Shown here in pieces: positions 1 to 7,860 of a stretch of 64,000 nucleotides of DNA. Position numbers and translations under genes: made by a program. Origin of the DNA: Streptomyces sp. NRRL WC-3626 (lineage in GTDB: Bacteria; Actinomycetota; Actinomycetes; Streptomycetales; Streptomycetaceae); the NCBI RefSeq assembly GCF_000718785.1, contig NZ_JOCA01000012.1, forward strand, positions 1-64,000, read 5' to 3'. A model generated the notes under the pieces. The model made no database searches. It saw nothing but the letters and a program-made list of their open reading frames with translations, and was not told the DNA's origin. The stretch's first letter is position 1, and each line of letters opens with the position of its first letter.

Positions 1-132
1 CTGCGCTCCGTCGACCGGCCCGTCTACGACACCCTCATGGCCGACCAGCTCGACACCGCCCTCGAACAACAGGGCAAGGGCGACCTCGGATCCCTCCTCA
101 CCGGCGCCGACACCTGGACCGTCGTCGGCTGA
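1..132 (+). CDS. 2-oxoacid:ferredoxin oxidoreductase beta subunit, C-terminal end (partial)
   Basis: Only the last 43 codons lie in the window, in frame 1, ending in TGA. The tail contains RPVYDTLMADQL and ends in GADTWTVVG, which I recognise as the C-terminus of actinobacterial KorB-type 2-oxoglutarate/2-oxoacid:ferredoxin oxidoreductase beta subunits. These pair with an alpha subunit to decarboxylate 2-oxoacids with CoA and reduce ferredoxin in the cytoplasm. The TPP-binding and Fe-S regions are upstream of the window, so the call rests on the tail alone. In S. coelicolor a korAB pair lies near the nuo operon, which fits the rest of the window. Confidence 0.68.
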   Translation: MRSVDRPVYDTLMADQLDTALEQQGKGDLGSLLTGADTWTVVG

Positions 133-164
133 TCCGCCGAAGGCCGTGACGAGGCCCGGGTGCG

Positions 165-545
165 CTATCGCGCCCGGGCCTCGTCGTATGCCTGCCGGGC
201 CCGCGTCACGGCGACCATGCGCTTCTCCGTCCACAGGGCGAGGTCGCGCACCTGCTCGGCGGCCTCGCGGCCCAGGCCGGTGAGGGAGTAGTCGACGCGG
301 GGCGGGATGACCGGCTTGGCGTCGCGGTGGACCAGGCCGTCGCGCTCCAGGGTCTGGAGGGTCTGGGTGAGCATCTTCTCGCTGACCCTGCCGATCGCCC
401 GGCGCAGTTCGCTGAACCGGTACGGGCGTTCCAGCAACTGGATCAGCACGAGCACGCCCCAGCGGCTGGTCACATGCTCCAGGACCAGCCGGTGCGGGCA
501 CATGGCCTCGGCCTCGGTCAGCCGTTCCGTCTCACTTACCGCCAT
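165..545 (-). CDS. HxlR/DUF24-family redox-type transcriptional regulator
   Basis: A 126-aa winged-helix protein of usual HxlR length. The helix-turn-helix spans roughly residues 30-90, with the family signature around SELRRAIGRVSEKMLTQTL and the wing at GLVHRD. There is one cysteine, C16, in MCPHR at the N-terminus. That is the position of the redox-sensing Cys in DUF24 regulators such as QorR of Corynebacterium and HypR/YodB of Bacillus. It is transcribed divergently from a QorB-like quinone oxidoreductase, the arrangement known for qorR-qor2. I infer thiol- or quinone-responsive repression of that neighbour and of itself. The family call is firm; the ligand is an inference. Confidence 0.88.
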   Translation of the reverse strand: MAVSETERLTEAEAMCPHRLVLEHVTSRWGVLVLIQLLERPYRFSELRRAIGRVSEKMLTQTLQTLERDGLVHRDAKPVIPPRVDYSLTGLGREAAEQVRDLALWTEKRMVAVTRARQAYDEARAR

Positions 546-648
546 GCCAGTACCTTACCTCGAAGTGGGTACTTTCCAAAAGTTAGCGCACCTCCTAGAG
601 TGAGTGACACAGACGCATCCGCACCACCCCCCCTGGGAGTTCCGCATC
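546..648. promoter_or_regulatory. Divergent promoter/operator region between hxlR-type regulator and qorB-like gene
   Basis: This 103-bp gap holds two inverted repeats. AGTACC (549-554) pairs with GGTACT (568-573). The overlapping palindrome ACTTT-CCA-AAAGT spans 571-583. GTAC/ACTT-type palindromes are common HxlR operators. The location between divergent genes suggests one site controls both. The operator assignment is inferred from symmetry only. Confidence 0.5.
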
Positions 649-1503
<855 letters not shown>

Positions 1504-1516
1504 CCTCCGGGGCCGG

Positions 1517-1564
1517 CCCCCGCGCGTCATGACCGTATGCCGGTACGGACATGACGCGCGGGGG
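1517..1564. terminator. Long perfect hairpin after qorB-like gene
   Basis: CCCCCGCGCGTCATG (1517-1531) pairs perfectly with CATGACGCGCGGGGG (1550-1564), a 15-bp stem. The loop carries an inner CCGTA/TACGG stem (1533-1537 with 1544-1548). There is no U-tract, as is usual for Streptomyces terminators. It sits 14 bp after the stop codon and about 90 bp before the next start. Confidence 0.8.
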
Positions 1565-1654
1565 TGTCCGGCGTTACCGTCGTCCGGTCGAGCACCGCGC
1601 GCGTGCGCGGGCCTCGCCGGGACACGGCACGCACCGGACACGAAGGAGGGCCCC

Positions 1655-2638
1655 ATGACCGGGAAGTCGGCCGCAGAGCGGCGCACAGGACTGCTGAACG
1701 GCTTCGCCGCGTACGGCATGTGGGGCCTGGTCCCGCTGTTCTGGCCGCTGCTCAAGCCCTCGGGCGCGGTGGAGATCCTGGCCCACCGGATGGTCTGGTC
1801 GCTGTTCTTCGTGGGCGCCGCCCTGCTCTTCATACGCCGCTGGGCCTGGCTCGGCGAGCTGCTGCGGCAGCCGCGCAGGCTGGCGCTGGTCGCGGTCGCC
1901 GCGGCCGTCATCACCGTGAACTGGGGCGTCTACATCTGGGCCGTGAACTCGGGCCATGTCGTGGAGGCGTCCCTCGGCTACTTCATCAACCCGCTGGTCA
2001 CCATCGCGATGGGCGTGCTGCTGCTGAAGGAGCGGCTGCGGACCGCGCAGTGGGCGGCGGTCGGGGTCGGCGCGGCGGCGGTGGTCGTGCTCACCGTAGG
2101 CTACGGCCAGCCGCCGTGGATCTCGCTCTGTCTCGCCTTCTCCTTCGCCACGTACGGGCTGGTGAAGAAGAAGGTCGACCTCGGCGGCGTCGAGTCGCTG
2201 GCGGTCGAGAGCGCGATCCAGTTCCTGCCCGCGGTCGCCTATCTGGTGTGGCTGGGCACGCGGGGCGACGCCACGTTCGGTGCCGAGGGGGCGGGGCACG
2301 CGGCGCTGCTCGCGGCGTCCGGGATCGTCACCGCGCTGCCGCTGGTCTGCTTCGGTGCCGCCGCGATCCGCGTGCCGCTGTCCACGCTGGGGCTGCTCCA
2401 GTACATGACGCCGGTCTTCCAGTTCCTGCTGGGCGTCCTGTACTTCAAGGAGGCCATGCCGCCCGAGCGCTGGGCCGGTTTCGCGCTGGTGTGGCTGGCG
2501 CTCACCCTCCTCACGTGGGACGCGCTGCGCACCGCCCGCAGGTCCGCGCGGGTGCTCGCGGAGAAGAAGAGGCGCGCGGCGGCAGCCGATCCCGCGAGCG
2601 TGCCGGTCGAAGCGGACCCGATCCGGAGCACGACCTAG
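1655..2638 (+). CDS. rarD: RarD-type EamA-family permease
   Basis: A 327-aa integral membrane protein with about ten hydrophobic segments, beginning near residue 12. The early GFAAYGMWGLVPLFWPLLK and following AHRMVWSLFF are typical of RarD (chloramphenicol-sensitive protein) in the drug/metabolite transporter superfamily. Two EamA halves are visible, the second ending near LLTWDALRTARR. The ATG is preceded by GAAGGAGGG, a strong ribosome site, which rules out the in-frame upstream starts. The substrate of RarD proteins is not settled. It is monocistronic, between a terminator and a convergent gene. Confidence 0.9.
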   Translation: MTGKSAAERRTGLLNGFAAYGMWGLVPLFWPLLKPSGAVEILAHRMVWSLFFVGAALLFIRRWAWLGELLRQPRRLALVAVAAAVITVNWGVYIWAVNSGHVVEASLGYFINPLVTIAMGVLLLKERLRTAQWAAVGVGAAAVVVLTVGYGQPPWISLCLAFSFATYGLVKKKVDLGGVESLAVESAIQFLPAVAYLVWLGTRGDATFGAEGAGHAALLAASGIVTALPLVCFGAAAIRVPLSTLGLLQYMTPVFQFLLGVLYFKEAMPPERWAGFALVWLALTLLTWDALRTARRSARVLAEKKRRAAAADPASVPVEADPIRSTT

Positions 2639-2710
2639 GGGTGCCGTCCGGATCGGGCCGGCTCCGGGCAGCGGCGCCGGTTTCCTCCGGCCCGCTCCGC
2701 CGGGCGGGCG

Positions 2711-3889
2711 CTAACGCGCGCGTTCCGTCAGGCGGCCCATGCGGGCGCGGGCGGATTCCAGCTCCTCGATCTCGTCGGCGGCGGGGCCGTCCTCGGTGGT
2801 GAGTTCGGTCCACAGGGTGATCAGCTCGTGCCCGAGTTCCAGTCCGGGCCCCGGGTCGCGTACCGCGCGCCATGCGGTCGCCGCGCTGCGGACATTGCCG
2901 TAGGCGGCCTCCGCGTCCCCCGCGCGGCGGCAGATGACGGCGAGGTCGAGGGAGATCCGGAAGGCGCGCAACGGCTCTCCGGCCAGATAGGCGATGTACG
3001 CGGCGAGCTCGCGCAGCCGCAGCACCTCGGGGTGGTCCGGGCCCAGGGTGCCCGACGCCTCCGTGACGGTCTCCTCGGCCAGCCGGGCCGCCTCGTCGAT
3101 CCTGCCCGTCCGGACGGCGTCGTTGATCCGTGCCATGGGTTCGGCGAGGTGGTTCTCGGCGGCGGGGGGCTCGTCCCCGAGCACCGCCTCCGCCACGGCG
3201 TCGAACCCGCGCGGCGGGGTGGGCTTGGGGTCGGGCTCGTACGCGGACTCCGGAGCCGGGGTGACCGGTCCGGGTTCGGGGTGCGGCCGCGCGTCCATGG
3301 GCGGGGGCGGGCCGAACTCTCCCGTCGGCGGTACGACCGTACCCGGCGGCGTCGGCTCCGCCGGTTCGGGGACGGCCCGCAGCGGGAACGTGGGGGCGGC
3401 GTCCCGGGGTGTCCCCGGTCCGGGCAGGGGGCGCAGCTTGAAGGTGGGGGCGCTGTCCCGGTGAGGCGCCGGCGGTGCGGACGCGGTCTCGTGCGCCGCC
3501 TGCTCGGGTACCGGCCGCAGGAGGTGGGTCGGCAGGTCCGTGCCGGGCGTCGGCGCCGGCTCGCGGTCCCGCGGGGGTTCCGTCAGGACCGGCTGTCCCG
3601 TGAAGTGGCTGGAGCCGTCGGGGTCGACGCGGAGCGGGATGACGCAGCCGACGCGCTCGTCGTGCACGGTGGCGAGGGCGGCGTGTCCGGAGGCGATGGC
3701 GATGCGGTGGAGGCGGTTCAGCACCGCCTGCTGGATCTCCTCGCCGGGCCCGGCGATCACCGTCACCCCGCCGACGGACGCGCCCGTCCCGCCCAGGGGG
3801 ACATGGACGTCGATCGGCGCCGCCGCAGGGTCCACCGCGTCCGCGGCCTGCTGCTGTTCCCGCTTCTTCTCACGGCTGAGTCGCGACAT
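2711..3889 (-). CDS. TPR-like protein with proline-rich linker (hypothetical)
   Basis: A 392-aa cytoplasmic protein. The first ~110 residues are a compact domain (VTVIAGPGEEIQQAVLNRLHRIAIASG...). A proline-rich, probably disordered stretch of about 130 residues follows. The last ~140 residues are helical repeats resembling tetratricopeptide repeats (INDAVRTGRIDEAARLAEE; DHPEVLRLRELAAYIAYLAG). I start at ATG 3889 (MSRLSREKKREQQ) rather than the upstream in-frame start at 3913. It is divergent from the P-loop-like gene at 4048, so the two may be functionally linked. Similar gene pairs occur in streptomycetes, but I know no assigned function. Confidence 0.72.
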   Translation of the reverse strand: MSRLSREKKREQQQAADAVDPAAAPIDVHVPLGGTGASVGGVTVIAGPGEEIQQAVLNRLHRIAIASGHAALATVHDERVGCVIPLRVDPDGSSHFTGQPVLTEPPRDREPAPTPGTDLPTHLLRPVPEQAAHETASAPPAPHRDSAPTFKLRPLPGPGTPRDAAPTFPLRAVPEPAEPTPPGTVVPPTGEFGPPPPMDARPHPEPGPVTPAPESAYEPDPKPTPPRGFDAVAEAVLGDEPPAAENHLAEPMARINDAVRTGRIDEAARLAEETVTEASGTLGPDHPEVLRLRELAAYIAYLAGEPLRAFRISLDLAVICRRAGDAEAAYGNVRSAATAWRAVRDPGPGLELGHELITLWTELTTEDGPAADEIEELESARARMGRLTERAR

Positions 3890-4047
3890 CGTCCCCTCAT
3901 TCGGGTCGTACACCTACCGTCGAGTCTGTCCGCTCGCCCGCTCTTCTCACGTCACCGCGTTGTCACAGGCTCGTCCCAACGACCGTATGTGCGGTTTCCT
4001 GTCCCCGGGGCGGCATGGAGATCGACAGGGCGAGCAGGAGAAACAGC
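3890..4047. promoter_or_regulatory. Divergent intergenic region between TPR-like and P-loop-like genes
   Basis: A 158-bp gap that must hold promoters for both flanking genes. AGCAGGAGAAACAGC just before ATG 4048 supplies the ribosome site of the rightward gene. I do not see a convincing -35/-10 pair or a palindrome. Confidence 0.35.
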
Positions 4048-4542
4048 ATGCGACAGGGACCGGAGATCTGGATCCGAGGACCGGTGGCGTTACCGGAGCC
4101 GGCGCCGCCGGAGCCCGCCCACGCGCGGGCGTCGGCGCGGCGCTTCTCCTGGGTCGGTCTGCACGGCGGCGCGGGCGTCTCCACGCTCGCCGCGGTCTAC
4201 GGCGGCCATGACGGCGGACGCGCCTGGCCCGGCCCCGCCGATCCGCGGTCGGTGCTGCTCGTGGCCCGGACCCATGCGGCCGGCCTGGACGCCGTGGTCC
4301 CGGCGGTGGAAATGTTCCGGCGCGGCGACGCCCCGGAGGGGCTGGACCTGGACGCCGTGGTGCTGGTGGCGGACGCGCCGGGACGGCTGCCGCGCCCGCT
4401 CGCCCACCGGGTCCGGCTCATCGAGTCGGTGATCGACGTGTACCGGGTGCCGTGGGTGAACGAGTGGCGCCTCGGCGACCTCGGCGAACGGCCGCCCCGC
4501 GAGACGGAACCGCTGGCCCGGCTGACGGGCGCGATGCGCTGA
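4048..4542 (+). CDS. DUF6668-like small protein with lysine-less P-loop-like motif
   Basis: A 164-aa cytoplasmic protein. A Rossmann-like beginning, FSWVGLHGGAGVSTLA, places GGAGVST at residues 40-46. This has the layout of the deviant Walker A of MinD/ParA/CpaE proteins (KGGxGKTT), but with His and Val in place of both lysines. SVLLVARTHAAGLDAVVPA and DAVVLVADAPGR then resemble the strand-helix pattern of that fold. The start follows an AGGAG ribosome site; an ATG 33 bp upstream lacks one. It overlaps the downstream amidase frame. It is probably a degenerate SIMIBI-type fold, an inference from local motifs. The DUF number is from memory. Confidence 0.6.
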   Translation: MRQGPEIWIRGPVALPEPAPPEPAHARASARRFSWVGLHGGAGVSTLAAVYGGHDGGRAWPGPADPRSVLLVARTHAAGLDAVVPAVEMFRRGDAPEGLDLDAVVLVADAPGRLPRPLAHRVRLIESVIDVYRVPWVNEWRLGDLGERPPRETEPLARLTGAMR

Positions 4543-5699
4543 CCGGGGGTCGCGCGCAGGAGATCGCGGCCGCCGTGGGCGCACGGCGGCTGCGGGCCGT
4601 GGACGTCGTCGCGGAGGCGCTGGGGCGGATCGAGCGGGCCGATCCGGTGCTGTGCGCGTTCCTCGAGGTATGGGGCGAGGAGTCCCTGCGGCGGGCGGCC
4701 AAGGTGGACGCGCGGGTCGCCGCCGGGGAGCCGCTGCCGCTGGCCGGGGTGCCGGTCGCCGTCAAGGGGCGGCACGGACTGCGTGCGGCGCGGGCGCTGC
4801 TCGCGGCCGGTGCGGTCGCCGTGGGCGCCACGTCGGTGCCCGGTCCGGGAACGCCGTGGCAGACCTGGGGGCTCGGGGCGTACGGCCGTACGGTCAACCC
4901 GTGGCGGGCGGACCGTACGCCGGGCGGCTCCTCGGCCGGGGCGGCGGTGGCGGTCGCGGCCGGGCTGGTGCCGCTGGCGACGGGCAGCGACGGGGCGGGC
5001 TCGGTGCGGATCCCGGCGGCGTGGTGCGGGGTCGTCGGGCTGAAGGTCACGGGCGGCCGTCTGGCCTCGGCGGACCGTACGGGCCTGGCGGCGCCCGGCG
5101 TCCTCACCCGTACGGCGTCGGACGCGGCGGTGTGGTGGCGGATGGTGTCGGGGCGGGTGGTGTCGGGGCGGGTGGTGTCGGGGCGGGCCGACCCGGTGGC
5201 GCCGCCCGTCTCCGCCTGCTGGTCCCCCGACCTGGGCTTCGCCGCCCCCGACCCGGAACCCGTCGCCCTGGCCCGCGCGGCGGCCGGCCGGCTGGCCGAC
5301 GCGGGGATCGTACGGCTCGTACGGCGGCCACCGCCCGGACTCCTCGACCCCGCCCCCGCCTGGCTCGCCCTGCGCACGCCCGGTGCCGATCCCGTCGGCG
5401 CCCACCGGATCCGGGCGGAGAACGGCCGGCGCCTGGACGACCTCTTCTCCGGCGCCGACCTGCTGCTCACCCCCACGGCGCCCACCGCGCCGCATGGTCA
5501 CGAGGGCCCAGGTGACGTCTACTCGACGGCGCTCACCTGGGCGTTCAACCTCAGCGGGCACCCCGCGCTGAGCCTGCCGGCCGGGTTCGGCACCGACGGC
5601 TGCCCGGCGGGGCTCCAGTTGGTGGCACGGCACGGGCGGGAGGACCTGCTGCTGTCGGTGGCGATGGAGGCCGAGCTCCGGGGAGTGGTCGCCCTTTGA
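4452..5699 (+). CDS. Amidase-signature hydrolase
   Basis: The catalytic Ser-cisSer-Lys triad of amidases is intact. Lys lies in GVPVAVKGR, the cis-Ser in GGSSAGAAVAVAAG, and the nucleophilic Ser in GSDGAGSVRIPAAW. The product hydrolyses an amide bond in a small substrate, but which one cannot be told. At about 375-415 aa it is shorter than the usual 450-500, with a reduced region between the signature and C-terminal lobe. The start is uncertain. GTG 4452 and GTG 4464 overlap the previous gene by about 80-90 bp, and GTG 4575 would trim the first helix. A three-copy 15-bp repeat interrupts the coding region at 5145-5189. The gene ends inside the -35 element of the next promoter. Confidence 0.8.
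   Translation: MGERVAPRRPRRTAAPRDGTAGPADGRDALTGGRAQEIAAAVGARRLRAVDVVAEALGRIERADPVLCAFLEVWGEESLRRAAKVDARVAAGEPLPLAGVPVAVKGRHGLRAARALLAAGAVAVGATSVPGPGTPWQTWGLGAYGRTVNPWRADRTPGGSSAGAAVAVAAGLVPLATGSDGAGSVRIPAAWCGVVGLKVTGGRLASADRTGLAAPGVLTRTASDAAVWWRMVSGRVVSGRVVSGRADPVAPPVSACWSPDLGFAAPDPEPVALARAAAGRLADAGIVRLVRRPPPGLLDPAPAWLALRTPGADPVGAHRIRAENGRRLDDLFSGADLLLTPTAPTAPHGHEGPGDVYSTALTWAFNLSGHPALSLPAGFGTDGCPAGLQLVARHGREDLLLSVAMEAELRGVVAL
5145..5189 (+). repeat. Three tandem 15-bp units inside the amidase gene
   Basis: GTGTCGGGGCGGGTG occurs at 5145-5159 and 5160-5174, then a near copy at 5175-5189 (last two bases CC). It encodes a VSGRV repeat. The unit is a multiple of three, so copy-number change would keep frame. 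It lies between the amidase signature and the C-terminal half, probably a surface loop. Confidence 0.9.
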
Positions 5700-5726
5700 C
5701 ATGTAGATGCATGCGCATATGATGCA
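5696..5726 (+). promoter_or_regulatory. Consensus housekeeping promoter with overlapping inverted repeat
   Basis: TTGACA (5696-5701) and TATGAT (5718-5723) are separated by 16 bp, a near-perfect sigma-70/HrdB promoter and rare in this GC-rich DNA. The expected start is near 5730, giving a short leader before ATG 5768. TGCAT (5708-5712) and ATGCA (5722-5726) form an inverted repeat over the spacer and -10, suggesting a repressor site. The -35 overlaps the stop codon of the amidase. Confidence 0.75.
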
Positions 5727-5767
5727 GAGGCGCTTAATTGACGTCCGCCGAGCATCTGGGGATGACC

Positions 5768-6352
5768 ATGGCTCGCCGTTTTCTCTTCGTCCTGGGCAGT
5801 GCCCGCCCCGAAGGCAACACCGAACTGCTGGCCCGCAGGGCCGCCGAACAGCTGCCCCCGGATGTGGAGCAGCAGTGGATCGACCTCACCTCCGACCCCC
5901 TGCCCGACTTCGAGGACCTGCGCCACGACAGCGACCACGCCCGCCCCACCGAGGGCCCCGTGGCCGAACTCCTGGACGCCACCCTCGCCGCGACCGACGT
6001 GGTGATCGCCTCGCCGCTGTACTGGTACTCGGTGTCCGCACAGACCAAGCGCTACCTCGACTACTGGTCGGGCTGGCTGCGCACCCCCGGTCTGGACTTC
6101 AAGGCGGCGATGACGGGCCGCACCCTCTGGGGCGTCACCGCCCTCGCCCACGAGGAACCGGAGGTCGCCGACCCCCTGGCCGGCACGCTGAACAACTCGG
6201 CGGCATACCTGGGGATGCGGTTCGGCGGGGTACTGCTCGGCAACGGCAGCAAGCCCGGCGACGTGCTGAAGGACACGGAGGCGCTGGCGCGGGCCAAGAC
6301 GTTCTTCGCCCAGGAGGCACCGCTCGCCCGCTTCCCGTACGAGGCGGGCTGA
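5768..6352 (+). CDS. Flavodoxin-fold NAD(P)H-dependent oxidoreductase
   Basis: A 194-aa cytoplasmic protein. The flavodoxin-like beginning FLFVLGSARPEGNTELLAR has the phosphate-binding GSxRxxGNT loop for FMN. DVVIASPLYWYSVSAQTKRYLDYW is the second FMN-contact segment typical of NADPH-dependent FMN reductases and WrbA-like proteins. Its length is normal for the family. ATG 5768 has GGGG at about 6 bp; ATG 5762 and TTG 5738 are weaker alternatives. It is driven by its own strong promoter at 5696-5723. It probably reduces quinones, azo or nitro compounds, but the substrate is unknown. Its 3' end nearly abuts the convergent gene at 6355. Confidence 0.85.
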   Translation: MARRFLFVLGSARPEGNTELLARRAAEQLPPDVEQQWIDLTSDPLPDFEDLRHDSDHARPTEGPVAELLDATLAATDVVIASPLYWYSVSAQTKRYLDYWSGWLRTPGLDFKAAMTGRTLWGVTALAHEEPEVADPLAGTLNNSAAYLGMRFGGVLLGNGSKPGDVLKDTEALARAKTFFAQEAPLARFPYEAG

Positions 6353-6354
6353 CG

Positions 6355-6960
6355 TCACCAGCCGAGCTGCGCCTCGCCCAGGACCTCGCTGCCGATGTGG
6401 GCGGCGAGTTCCCGGGCGAGGGGCAGGTCCCCCCACTCGGTCACATGGACGAAGACGGTGTGCTCCTCCGTCCAGTCGCCCCACTGGGCCAAGTCACCGT
6501 GGAACAGGACCTGGATCCCGTCGTACTTCGAGGACCAGTCCACATCCGGGTCCGCATCGTCCGGCCAGCGCCCGTGCCACTCGACGGAGACCATGCCGTC
6601 GCCCAGCGCGGCCAGGATCCCGGCCTCGACGCGCTCCCGCTCGACGTCCTCCGAGAAGGTCAGCGGCAGATGTCCCGCCAGGGCCGCGTCGTCCAGTGCC
6701 GTCACGTCGAGGTCGAACCGGAGGCGGCCGCCCGTCGCCGGATCGGTCCGGGTCCCCGCGTAGTCGAAGGGCAGTCCGGGAGCGATCGCGGCGATCGCCC
6801 TCACCTCGCGGACCGTTGCCGGTTCGGCGAACAGCCACACCTTGTCCTCGACATTCCTCAGCAGTGCACACAGCCGCCCGGCCTGCCGGTACGCCTCGGC
6901 CGCGTCGGTGGTCCGCAGGACGGGGTACGCCTTCGAGTTGCCCATGGCCCGTACCGTCAC
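6355..6960 (-). CDS. Hypothetical protein (201 aa)
   Basis: I do not recognise this family. The protein is soluble, acidic, rich in Asp and Trp, with no signal peptide or membrane segment. Visible segments include KVWLFAEPATVREVRA and a C-terminal part with several aromatic clusters (VSVEWHGRWP, WGDWTEEHTVFVHVTEWGDLP). ATG 6945 is an alternative start that loses five residues. Codon use matches the neighbours and the frame is well conserved in GC pattern, so it is probably real. It lies downstream of the ABC-2 permease on the same strand, but there is no further link to its role. Confidence 0.6.
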   Translation of the reverse strand: MTVRAMGNSKAYPVLRTTDAAEAYRQAGRLCALLRNVEDKVWLFAEPATVREVRAIAAIAPGLPFDYAGTRTDPATGGRLRFDLDVTALDDAALAGHLPLTFSEDVERERVEAGILAALGDGMVSVEWHGRWPDDADPDVDWSSKYDGIQVLFHGDLAQWGDWTEEHTVFVHVTEWGDLPLARELAAHIGSEVLGEAQLGW

Positions 6961-6990
6961 ACGCCCCGCCGCACCCGGGCCACCGATTTC

Positions 6991-7860
6991 CTACGCGCTG
7001 ATGTCCTTCGCCGTGAACCGTGCCCACGCCGCCGAGCCGAACACGGCCGCGTAGAGGGCCTGGAGGCCGAGGTTCCTGGTCAGGTCGTCCCAGTAGACCG
7101 GTTCGCGCATCAGGTCGGCGAAGGACAGCCAGTAGTGGGAGAAGAGGTAGGGGTGCACGGCGTGCAGCTGGGGGATCTGGTCGACGATCTGGACCGTGAT
7201 CAGCAGTCCCACCGTGGTCGCCATCGCCGCGATGCCGCTGTTGGTCAGCGTGGAGACGAACAGGCCGAGCGCCGCCACCCCGATCAGCGACACGGCGACG
7301 ACCAGGGCGATCAGCAGCGCTCTGGCCAGCCCCTCGGAGAAGCTGATCCGGGTGCCCGAGATGGTCGTGAGATCGCCGAGCGGGAACAGCAGCGCGCCGG
7401 TGATCAGCGCCGACACGGCGACCACGAGGGTGGCGACCAGACAGAACGTCATGACCGTCGCGTACTTGGTGAGCAGCAGCCGGGTCCGCCCGGCCGGGGC
7501 GACGAGCAGATAGCGCAGGGTGCCGGTGTTCGCCTCGCCCGCGACGGCGTCGCCCGCCACGACCCCGATCGCCATGGGCAGGAAAAACGGCAGCGTGGCG
7601 GCGAGCGCGGTGAAGACGAGGAACAGGCCGTTGTTGGTGATCTGCGAGATGAACGCCGGGCCCCCGCCGCCCCCTCCCCCGGCCGACGACCCGTCACCCG
7701 TCTCGATCCGTACGGCGATCCCGACCAGGACCGGTACGGCGGCCAGCACCCCCAGCAGGGCGAGGGTGCGCCAGCGGCGGAAGGTGGTGAGCAGTTCGCT
7801 GCGCAGCAGCCCGAGGGTCCACAGCGGACTCACCGCACGCACCGCTTCAGCCCGCGACAT
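6991..7860 (-). CDS. ABC-2 type transporter permease
   Basis: A 289-aa integral membrane protein with about six hydrophobic segments. The cytoplasmic N-terminus (LLRSELLTTFRRWRTLALLG) is typical of ABC-2 permeases. An extracytoplasmic glycine-rich loop near residues 55-70 (GSSAGGGGGGGPAF) precedes the remaining helices. GDAVAGEANTGTLRYLLVAP is the conserved coupling segment of the family. The start overlaps the 3' end of the ATPase gene by 14 bp, so the two are translated together. It exports an unknown substrate with that ATPase. Confidence 0.88.
   Translation of the reverse strand: MSRAEAVRAVSPLWTLGLLRSELLTTFRRWRTLALLGVLAAVPVLVGIAVRIETGDGSSAGGGGGGGPAFISQITNNGLFLVFTALAATLPFFLPMAIGVVAGDAVAGEANTGTLRYLLVAPAGRTRLLLTKYATVMTFCLVATLVVAVSALITGALLFPLGDLTTISGTRISFSEGLARALLIALVVAVSLIGVAALGLFVSTLTNSGIAAMATTVGLLITVQIVDQIPQLHAVHPYLFSHYWLSFADLMREPVYWDDLTRNLGLQALYAAVFGSAAWARFTAKDISA

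Noticed and set aside
2655..2693. Short GGGCCGG/CCGGCCC hairpin between convergent genes
   Set aside because: Only 7 bp of stem and a 25-nt loop; too weak to call a terminator in DNA of this GC content.
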